Assembly: GCA_027068615.1 (NCBI GenBank)
Contig: JAMOQV010000029.1
Coordinates: 1 to 11,447 of the forward strand
Source of the DNA: Helicobacteraceae bacterium
GTDB taxonomy: Bacteria > Campylobacterota > Campylobacteria > Campylobacterales > Sulfurimonadaceae
Direction of reading: 5' to 3'
Length of the DNA: 11,447 nt
Under the pieces are notes generated by a model. That model searched no databases, was not told where the DNA came from, and worked only from the letters and a program-made list of their open reading frames with translations. Below, piece by piece: positions 6,463 to 11,447 of the stretch (position 1 is the first letter of the stretch; every line of letters begins with the position of its first letter). The position numbers and the translations under genes are program-made.

Positions 6463-6531
6463 TGCCACTAGCAAAAGCTAGGGCATCAATCTCAATATAG
6501 GGGAAAACTTATGAAGAAGTTTCACCTAAAG
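6463..6531 (-). ncRNA. Candidate IsoA-like antisense RNA
   Basis: On the minus strand, TATAAA (6543–6538) lies inside the small ORF and predicts a start near 6531. The transcript would run back across the start codon, ribosome site and 5' arm, and could end at the hairpin CTAGC-TTTT-GCTAG (mirror of 6468–6481), giving about 69 nt. In H. pylori the IsoA promoter is also inside the aapA ORF and the RNA covers the toxin ribosome site. The hairpin lacks a T-run, so the end is uncertain. Nothing in the sequence proves it is transcribed. Confidence 0.4.
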
Positions 6532-6585
6532 TTGACTTTTATAGTTTGGAAGCTAAAAGTCAACTTTGAGCTTAAGAGGATATAA
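6511..6585 (+). CDS. 24-aa AapA-like cationic amphipathic peptide, probable type I toxin
   Basis: A 24-codon frame, ATG 6511 to TAA 6583–6585, preceded by AGGGG at 6499–6503 with 7-nt spacing, among the best ribosome sites in the window. The peptide starts MKKFHLKLTFIVWKLK and ends NFELKRI after a Val; it has six Lys, one Arg and one Glu, with alternating hydrophobic and basic residues. From memory, H. pylori AapA1 contains LYLKISFLGCKVVVLLKR: both share LK-[LI]-[TS]-F-[IL], a Lys four residues later, a Val, and a terminal LKR. AapA peptides act on the inner membrane, and their synthesis is blocked by the antisense RNA IsoA. Here the start codon lies in a hairpin loop and the ribosome site in its stem. 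A leader peptide controlling kdsA is the main alternative, but no run of a single amino acid suggests attenuation. Confidence 0.7.
   Translation: MKKFHLKLTFIVWKLKVNFELKRI
6538..6543 (-). promoter_or_regulatory. -10 box of the candidate antisense RNA
   Basis: Minus-strand TATAAA in AACTATAAAAGTC, at the edge of the 14-bp stem in the toxin-like ORF. It is one mismatch from TATAAT, with no clear -35. Chance occurrence is quite possible at this AT content. Confidence 0.35.
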
Positions 6586-6594
6586 TCCTCTTTT
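6574..6594 (+). terminator. Hairpin at the toxin-like ORF stop, possible terminator
   Basis: A perfect 8-bp stem AAGAGGAT/ATCCTCTT with a 3-nt loop, followed by two more T. The stop codon lies in the loop and the 3' stem. It may end part of the transcripts, but the pairing arm 6599–6608 lies beyond it. The same bases contain TATAAT (6581–6586), which could instead be a -10 box for kdsA. Confidence 0.35.
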
Positions 6595-6607
6595 GCCGTA
6601 TTGAGAT

Positions 6608-6618
6608 TATACTATAAA
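6608..6618 (+). promoter_or_regulatory. Possible kdsA promoter
   Basis: TATACT (6608–6613) and TATAAA (6613–6618) are overlapping -10 candidates 30–40 nt before the kdsA ATG. Together with TATAAT at 6581–6586 they give kdsA several ways to be transcribed independently of the toxin-like unit. None can be preferred from sequence alone. Confidence 0.3.
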
Positions 6619-6646
6619 AACTATAAATTTTACAAATGGATAAAAA

Positions 6647-7444
6647 ATGATACTACTAAGTGGACCATGTGTTATAGAGAGTGAAGAAAATATTTTTAAA
6701 ATCGCAAAAGAGTTAGAAGTTTATCAAAACGATAAGTCGATAGACTTTTACTTTAAAGCTAGTTTTGATAAAGCAAACCGTACTTCATTAGAGTCTTTTC
6801 GTGGGCTTGGGATGGATGAGGGATTAAGAATACTTCAAAAAGTAAAAGATGATTTTGGTTACAAGATAGTAACTGATGTTCACGAATCTACTCAAGTTCA
6901 AGCCGTTGCAGAGGTTGTAGATATGCTTCAAATCCCAGCCTTTTTATGTCGTCAAACAGACCTTTTAGTTGCTTGTGCAAAAACAGATAGAAAAATCAAC
7001 ATAAAAAAAGGGCAATTTTTAGATGGTAATGCGATGCAATACCCTGTACTAAAAGTGTTACAAACTAGAGGATGCAAAGATGCAACTTATGAGAACTCTC
7101 AAAAGCACGGAGTATATCTATGTGAGAGAGGTAACAGTTTTGGTTATGGCAATATGGTAGTAGATATGAGAAACCTTGTAACTATGAGAGAGTTTGCTCC
7201 TGTTATATTTGATGCGACTCACTCTGTTCAAATGCCAACTGCAAAAGATGGAAAAACTGGAGGGGATAGCTCTATGGTTAAGTACTTAGCAAGTGGTGCA
7301 GCTGCTGTTGGAGTTGATGGGTTTTTCTTTGAGACACATTTTGACCCTAGCATCGCACTAAGTGATGGACCAAATATGATAAAATTAGACGAGTTAAACA
7401 GACTTATAACAAAAATTAAAAAGATAAATGAGATAACTTTATGA
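6647..7444 (+). CDS. kdsA: 2-dehydro-3-deoxyphosphooctonate aldolase (KDO-8-P synthase), metal-dependent
   Basis: A 265-aa TIM-barrel enzyme that condenses phosphoenolpyruvate with arabinose 5-phosphate to Kdo-8-phosphate for lipopolysaccharide. It starts MILLSGPCVIESEE; other motifs are FKASFDKANRTS (37–47), TDVHE (76–80), FDATHSVQMP (188–197), GGDSS (205–209) and FFETHFDP (227–234). Cys8, His192, Glu229 and Asp240 match the metal ligands of the Aquifex aeolicus enzyme (Cys11, His185, Glu222, Asp233) with identical spacing among the last three, so it belongs to the metal-dependent class; E. coli has Asn at the Cys position. The start has only a GGA 6 nt upstream; an ATG nearby in another frame stops at once. 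Its stop overlaps ispG as ATGA. Confidence 0.96.
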   Translation: MILLSGPCVIESEENIFKIAKELEVYQNDKSIDFYFKASFDKANRTSLESFRGLGMDEGLRILQKVKDDFGYKIVTDVHESTQVQAVAEVVDMLQIPAFLCRQTDLLVACAKTDRKINIKKGQFLDGNAMQYPVLKVLQTRGCKDATYENSQKHGVYLCERGNSFGYGNMVVDMRNLVTMREFAPVIFDATHSVQMPTAKDGKTGGDSSMVKYLASGAAAVGVDGFFFETHFDPSIALSDGPNMIKLDELNRLITKIKKINEITL

Positions 7445-8496
7445 TAGAGAGATACCCAACTAAAAAGATATATGTCGGTGATGTGGCTGTTGGTGGAGAT
7501 GCACCCATAAGTACTCAGTCTATGACATTTACAAAAACTTCTGATGTTGATGCCACAGTTGAGCAGATAAGAAGACTTCATTTTGCGGGGTGTGATATAG
7601 TAAGGTGTGCAGTTCCCACTATGGCAGATGCTCATGCACTAAAAGAGATAAAAAGTCGCATCCAACTTCCACTTGTTGCCGATATACACTTTAATCACCG
7701 TTATGCTCTTATAGCTTCTGAAGTGGTTGATTGTATCCGTATAAACCCAGGTAATATTGGCTCAAAAGAGAGAGTAAAAGAGGTTGTAAAAGCTTGTCAA
7801 GAAAGAGATATCCCCATTCGCATCGGTGTAAATACTGGAAGTTTGGAAAAACAGTTTGATGACAAGTATGGTCAGACCGCTGAAGGGATGGTAGCATCTG
7901 CTGAATACAACATAAAGTACCTTGAAGATTTAGGATTTACAAATATAAAAATATCTATGAAAGCTAGTGATGTTGAGAGAACTGTAAAAGCTTATAGAAT
8001 GTTAAGACCTAAAAACAACTACCCATTTCATTTAGGAGTTACTGAAGCTGGAACACTTTTTCATGCTACTGTAAAGAGTGCTATCGGTCTTGGTTCATTA
8101 CTTCTTGATGGCATCGGCGATACTATGAGAGTTAGTATTACAGGGGAGATAGAAGAGGAGATAAATGTAGCACGAGCAATTCTTAAAGATAGTGGAGCTG
8201 TAAAAGATGGACTTAACATCATATCTTGTCCAACTTGTGGTCGCATCGAGGCTGATTTAGTAACTGCTGTTGCTGAGATAGAAAAAAGAACAGCACATAT
8301 AAAAACACCACTAAATGTTTCAGTTATGGGGTGTGTGGTAAATGCACTAGGAGAAGCTGCTCATGCTGATGTAGCCATAGCTTATGGAAAAGGCAAAGGT
8401 ATGGTTATGGTAAAAGGTGAGGTGGTAGCAAATCTAAAAGAGGATGCTCTTGTTGATAGGTTTGTAGCAGAAGTTGAAAAGATGGCAGAAGAGTAA
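7441..8496 (+). CDS. ispG: 4-hydroxy-3-methylbut-2-en-1-yl diphosphate synthase (flavodoxin)
   Basis: A 351-aa [4Fe-4S] enzyme of the non-mevalonate isoprenoid pathway. It turns methylerythritol cyclodiphosphate into hydroxymethylbutenyl diphosphate. The N-terminal TIM-barrel domain holds PISTQSMT (22–29), LVADIHFN (78–85) and RINPGNIG (100–107). The C-terminal cluster domain has Cys263 and Cys266 in ISCPTCGRIE and Cys298 plus Glu305 in VMGCVVNALGEA, matching Cys270, Cys273, Cys305 and Glu312 of E. coli IspG, all shifted by seven. It has the short two-domain bacterial form without the insert of plant enzymes. The ATGA overlap with kdsA and 2-nt gap to dnaB indicate one transcript. Confidence 0.97.
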   Translation: MIERYPTKKIYVGDVAVGGDAPISTQSMTFTKTSDVDATVEQIRRLHFAGCDIVRCAVPTMADAHALKEIKSRIQLPLVADIHFNHRYALIASEVVDCIRINPGNIGSKERVKEVVKACQERDIPIRIGVNTGSLEKQFDDKYGQTAEGMVASAEYNIKYLEDLGFTNIKISMKASDVERTVKAYRMLRPKNNYPFHLGVTEAGTLFHATVKSAIGLGSLLLDGIGDTMRVSITGEIEEEINVARAILKDSGAVKDGLNIISCPTCGRIEADLVTAVAEIEKRTAHIKTPLNVSVMGCVVNALGEAAHADVAIAYGKGKGMVMVKGEVVANLKEDALVDRFVAEVEKMAEE

Positions 8497-8498
8497 AA

Positions 8499-9953
8499 AT
8501 GCAAGAAAATTTATATAATTTAGCTTTTGAGAGAAGTATATTAAGTTCAATCATCTTTGAGCCTGAAAATTTTGATGATATAAGTAGTATTTTAAAAAAA
8601 GATGACTTTTATCTACCTGCACATCAAGATATATATGGTGCAATGTTGTCTATATATCAAGCAGACAACCCTATAGATGAAGAGTTTTTAAAACAAGAGC
8701 TTATGAAAGCTAAAAAATTTGATGAACAGGTTATGCTAGATATATTATCAGCAAATCCTATCTCAAATATTAAATCTTATGTAAATGAGATAAAAGATAA
8801 ATCTTTAAAAAGGCATCTTTTAACATTAACTACAGAGATAAAAAGAGTAACGATAGAGGAAGAACTACCTAGTGCTGAGGTAGTTGATATAGTTGAGAAG
8901 AAACTATATGAGATAACTCAAGAAAACCAAACATCAGACTTTAAAGATTCTCCAACTATGACAGCTGAAACTTTAGCTTACATAAATGAGATGAAAGAAA
9001 GAGGCGATAATATCCTCGTTGGAGTTGATACTGGTTTTATGGAACTAAATAAGATGACAACAGGTTTTGGAAAAGGGGATTTAGTTATCATAGCTGCTAG
9101 ACCAGCCATGGGAAAAACATCTTTTATACTAAATACAGTAAATTCCCTAGTTACAAAAGGTAAAGGTGTGGCTTTTTTCTCACTTGAGATGCCAGCTGAA
9201 CAGTTGATGCTTAGGATGCTCTCTATCCAGACCTCTATACCTTTACAAAAGCTTCGTGTTGGGGATTTGACTGATGAGCAAAATGGTTATCTAAACGATG
9301 CTATAGCTAGGATGAACAATGCAAAGCTTTTTGTTGATGACCAAGGTAGTATAAATATAAACCAACTAAGAAGTAAACTTAGAAAGTTAAAAAGTCAGCA
9401 TCCAGAGATAGAGTTGGCTGTTATTGATTATTTACAAATTATGAGTGGTATTGGCAATCAAGACAGACACTTGCAGGTATCTGAAATCTCTCGTGGACTA
9501 AAAATGTTAGCTCGTGAATTAAACATACCTATAGTGGCACTTTCACAGTTAAACCGTGGACTAGAAAGTCGTAACGATAAAAGACCGATGCTTAGTGATA
9601 TCCGTGAATCTGGTTCGATAGAGCAAGATGCAGATATCATTTTGTTTGTTTATCGTGATGATGTTTATCTTTATAAAGAGGAAAAAGAGAGGGAAAAAGC
9701 AGCAAAAGCAGAGGGTAAAGAGTTTGTAAGTGAGTATGTAGAAAAAGAGGAAGAAGATGCTGAGATAATCATAGGAAAACAAAGAAATGGACCAACAGGT
9801 CATGTTAAGCTTGTTTTTCAAAAGAAACTTACCCGTTTTGTGGATGCACCATCTTTTTCAAAAGGGATAGAAACTGTTTATGAAAATGTAGATACAAAAT
9901 CAGCTACTATAGATATAGGATCAAATGATAATATATCGATGCCACCTCTTTAA
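8499..9953 (+). CDS. dnaB: Replicative DNA helicase DnaB
   Basis: A 484-aa hexameric helicase that unwinds DNA at the replication fork. The N-terminal helical domain (about 1–105) leads into a linker and the RecA-like motor: Walker A is AARPAMGKTS (199–208; K206, T207), the catalytic glutamate is E230 in FFSLEMP, Walker B is LAVIDYLQ (306–313), the DNA-contact motif is VALSQLNRGLESR (346–358), and the Arg finger is R429 in IGKQRNGPTG. Between ILFVYRDD and the KQRNG motif lies a charged, Glu/Lys-rich insert (about 390–420) longer than in E. coli DnaB. The C-terminal 35 residues are also extra and polar. No intein is present. The start is 2 nt after ispG; comEC follows 17 nt downstream. Confidence 0.97.
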   Translation: MQENLYNLAFERSILSSIIFEPENFDDISSILKKDDFYLPAHQDIYGAMLSIYQADNPIDEEFLKQELMKAKKFDEQVMLDILSANPISNIKSYVNEIKDKSLKRHLLTLTTEIKRVTIEEELPSAEVVDIVEKKLYEITQENQTSDFKDSPTMTAETLAYINEMKERGDNILVGVDTGFMELNKMTTGFGKGDLVIIAARPAMGKTSFILNTVNSLVTKGKGVAFFSLEMPAEQLMLRMLSIQTSIPLQKLRVGDLTDEQNGYLNDAIARMNNAKLFVDDQGSININQLRSKLRKLKSQHPEIELAVIDYLQIMSGIGNQDRHLQVSEISRGLKMLARELNIPIVALSQLNRGLESRNDKRPMLSDIRESGSIEQDADIILFVYRDDVYLYKEEKEREKAAKAEGKEFVSEYVEKEEEDAEIIIGKQRNGPTGHVKLVFQKKLTRFVDAPSFSKGIETVYENVDTKSATIDIGSNDNISMPPL

Positions 9954-9970
9954 ATTAAAATAGATATTTT

Positions 9971-11233
9971 ATGAAATTAGAAGAAGTCTTTTTATTTAGA
10001 TCTAAAAAGGACTTTTTTTATTTTTTAATAGGGTGTTTTTTTGTGCTTAGTTATTCACTTCTTATAGAGTATCAAAACTTTAAAAATCTTACTAGGTTTG
10101 ATACAGCTATAGTTAAAGCTGTAGTTTTAAAACAATATACAAAGTCAAAAGGTACAAAAAAATATCAAGTTTTAAAACTAAAAAGTGATGATGGTTTTAG
10201 TTTTTATACTACAGCAAAATTATCATTAAAAAATGTTGTTGGTAAAAAACTAACTTTAGAGATAGATACAAAAAATATAACTTTTTTTGCTATCTTTAGA
10301 TACTTTTATGCTTATAGCCATATTTTAGATATATCAGATACAACAACTCTTAAGCAAAAGATAAATGATAAGTTACAAAAGATACACAAAAATCAAGATA
10401 TAGCAGATATCTATCAAGCCCTTTACACGGCTAAGCCTTTAGATAAAGATTTGCAGAGTTTGTTTTCATCTTTGGGAGTATCGCATCTTTTTGCTATAAG
10501 TGGTTACCATCTGGGAGTTTTAAGTGGTTTGATATTTTTACTATTTAGATACCCTTATAGTCTTTTGCAAGATAGATACTTTCCATATAGAAACTCTAAT
10601 ATAGATATATTTATAATTGTTGCTGTTTTATTGTTTGGATATCTTTTATTTTTAGATATGCCTCCATCATTGCTTCGTGCTTATTTTATGTTGGTATTTG
10701 GGTTTGTTTTGTATAATAGGGGGATTGAGTTAGTTTCTATGCAAACACTTTTAGTTAGTGTTATCATCTTAGTATCTTTTTTTCCTCAACTTTTTTTCTC
10801 TTTGGGTTTTTGGTTGTCTGTTAGTGGTGTTTTTTATATATTTTTATTTTTAGTTGAGTTTAAAACTTTATCTAAAAAATGGAAATTTATATTGATGCCT
10901 ATTTGGGTTTATATTATGATATTGCCTTATTCTCTTGTTATATTTGGTAACTTTAGTATGTATCATCCTTTGTCTGTTGTTTGGACACTTCTTTTTAGTC
11001 TTTTTTATCCACTTAGTATATTTTTGCATCTTATTGGATTGGGTACTTTACTAGATAGATTTTTAGTTGAGTTTATATCTTTGGATAGTTCTATAGTTAT
11101 GATATATCTAAATACAATATTTTTATATATTTGTGTTTTTTTATCATTTTTAGCACTTTATAAAAGATATTTTATCTATATTTTACTCTTTTATAATCTA
11201 GGTATTTTAACTTATGCTACAATTCGTTTATGA
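9971..11233 (+). CDS. comEC: ComEC/Rec2-type competence membrane protein, short form
   Basis: A 420-aa inner-membrane protein likely forming the channel for single-stranded DNA entry during natural transformation. One N-terminal membrane helix (about 15–32) precedes a small soluble OB-like region (about 40–105), then the signature SLGVSHLFAISGYHLGVLSG (167–186) of the Competence domain, and five to six further membrane helices to the C-terminus (for example about 211–229 and 235–270). The metallo-beta-lactamase-type nuclease domain of Bacillus ComEC is absent, as in H. pylori ComE3 (about 437 aa), so this is the normal length for the group, not a truncation. As I recall, comE3 and dnaB are also neighbours in H. 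pylori. The ribosome site is weak. Its stop overlaps the next gene as ATGA. Confidence 0.88.
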   Translation: MKLEEVFLFRSKKDFFYFLIGCFFVLSYSLLIEYQNFKNLTRFDTAIVKAVVLKQYTKSKGTKKYQVLKLKSDDGFSFYTTAKLSLKNVVGKKLTLEIDTKNITFFAIFRYFYAYSHILDISDTTTLKQKINDKLQKIHKNQDIADIYQALYTAKPLDKDLQSLFSSLGVSHLFAISGYHLGVLSGLIFLLFRYPYSLLQDRYFPYRNSNIDIFIIVAVLLFGYLLFLDMPPSLLRAYFMLVFGFVLYNRGIELVSMQTLLVSVIILVSFFPQLFFSLGFWLSVSGVFYIFLFLVEFKTLSKKWKFILMPIWVYIMILPYSLVIFGNFSMYHPLSVVWTLLFSLFYPLSIFLHLIGLGTLLDRFLVEFISLDSSIVMIYLNTIFLYICVFLSFLALYKRYFIYILLFYNLGILTYATIRL

Positions 11234-11447
11234 AATATTTATTAATAGTTTTTATCTTAATCTTTAGTGCTTGTAGCATAAAAAACTACGAAACAACTAA
11301 AATAAAGATAGTTATCATAAAATCACCAAAGTTAAAATTCTCAGATGTTGGCTACATACGAAATAGTAACGATGCCATAGAATTAGAACTCTTTAGTGCA
11401 GGTGTAGCGATAGAGAAGATAACTATAAACCATCTTATTTGTGTAAA
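11230..11447 (+). CDS. Partial CDS, small lipoprotein of unknown family
   Basis: The first 72 codons of a gene cut by the window end. The ATG at 11230 overlaps the comEC stop as ATGA. The signal sequence is MKYLLIVFILIFSAC, with lipobox FSAC and lipidated Cys15. The visible mature part (KIKIVIIKSPKLKFSDVGYI, then SNDAIELELFSAGVAIEKIT) looks beta-rich and carries no motif I can assign. Position suggests co-expression with comEC, but a competence role is not shown. Confidence 0.8.
   Translation, partial: MKYLLIVFILIFSACSIKNYETTKIKIVIIKSPKLKFSDVGYIRNSNDAIELELFSAGVAIEKITINHLICV

Larger units (their letters stand above)
6463..6608 (+). other. Highly structured AapA-like toxin mRNA with paired 5' and 3' ends
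   Basis: Reading from the predicted start: a 5' hairpin TGCC-a-CTAGC/AAAA/GCTAG-GGCA (6463–6485, one bulged A); then the 5' arm AATCTCAATA (6488–6497), an exact complement of TATTGAGATT (6599–6608). Enclosed by this closing stem are three hairpins: 6499–6527 (AGG…CCT and GAAA…TTTC, with the AUG in its loop and the SD in its stem), 6528–6567 (a perfect 14-bp stem, AAAGTTGACTTTTA against its complement, 12-nt loop), and 6574–6592 (AAGAGGAT-ATA-ATCCTCTT). The result is a cloverleaf-like closed RNA in which the ribosome site is masked. In H. pylori aapA1 mRNA, a 5'–3' long-distance pairing likewise keeps the full-length message silent until 3' trimming. The true 3' end cannot be fixed from sequence, and read-through into kdsA is possible. 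Confidence 0.65.

Noticed and set aside
6463..6608. 6S RNA, signal-recognition-particle RNA, tRNA or a riboswitch as an explanation for the folded RNA
   Set aside because: 6S RNA is a single long imperfect rod with a central bubble, not a closed multi-hairpin ring. The GGAAG at 6548–6552 lacks the conserved SRP tip context. There is no tRNA acceptor/T-loop pattern, and I see no known riboswitch core. The SD-plus-ORF fits better.
7228..7635. 135-aa open frame antisense to the kdsA–ispG junction
   Set aside because: It lies wholly opposite two clearly coding genes, has no domain pattern, and is a shadow of their codon use.
9561..9821. 86-aa open frame antisense to dnaB, rich in Phe and Ile
   Set aside because: It mirrors the Glu/Lys-rich charged insert of DnaB, whose GAA/AAA codons read as TTC/TTT on the other strand.
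9971..11233. comEC as a truncated pseudogene
   Set aside because: The missing nuclease domain is normal for the short ComEC of this phylum; the Competence signature and membrane helices are intact and the frame ends with a coupled stop.
1..11447. CRISPR array, insertion-sequence transposase, prophage or tRNA gene
   Set aside because: No regularly spaced direct repeats, transposase or integrase motifs, phage genes or tRNA cloverleaf were seen on either strand.

Overview
The window looks like chromosomal DNA from a Campylobacterota (epsilonproteobacterial) organism, probably Sulfurimonas-like. It is AT-rich, with AT-rich codons and TATAAT -10 boxes that lack clear -35 boxes. Its gene content also fits: a bifunctional hisIE away from other his genes, an SPFH protein next to ilvE, DUF2393-like membrane proteins, a metal-dependent kdsA, and the pair dnaB–short comEC, which I recall as adjacent in Helicobacter pylori too. 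The genus is an inference; no rRNA is present.

Left arm, minus strand, read from right to left (4438 to 1): ilvE, a 78-aa coiled-coil/membrane protein, an SPFH/prohibitin-like protein, hisIE, two tandem DUF2393-like membrane proteins, then a 166-bp element bounded by a perfect 23-bp inverted repeat, then the start of a charged coiled-coil gene that runs off the window. From ilvE to position 415 the genes are almost gapless, with TAATG and ATGA couplings, so they are probably one operon.

Middle: a divergent promoter region (4439–4526) drives ilvE leftward and an mltC-like lytic transglycosylase lipoprotein rightward. The transglycosylase mRNA seems to be leaderless. An unlisted 45-aa single-pass membrane protein is coupled to it by ATGA and overlaps the end of a convergent HAD phosphatase gene (TTG start).

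Right arm, plus strand: kdsA, ispG, dnaB, comEC and a partial lipoprotein gene, with couplings of ATGA, a 2-nt gap, a 17-nt gap and ATGA. It looks like a housekeeping operon joining Kdo synthesis, isoprenoid synthesis, replication and DNA uptake.

The most interesting find lies between the phosphatase gene and kdsA (6452–6608). A TATAAT promoter is followed by a densely folded RNA whose two ends pair through a perfect 10-bp stem. Inside is a 24-codon ORF with a strong ribosome site, coding for a small cationic amphipathic peptide. Its LK-[LI]-[TS]-F…K…V…LKR pattern matches, from memory, the AapA toxins of H. pylori type I toxin–antitoxin systems. A minus-strand -10 inside the ORF could start a roughly 69-nt IsoA-like antisense RNA over the ribosome site. 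I read it as a probable AapA/IsoA-type locus outside the genera where I know the family. The 158–323 element has a similar promoter–arm–interior–arm layout but no convincing ORF.
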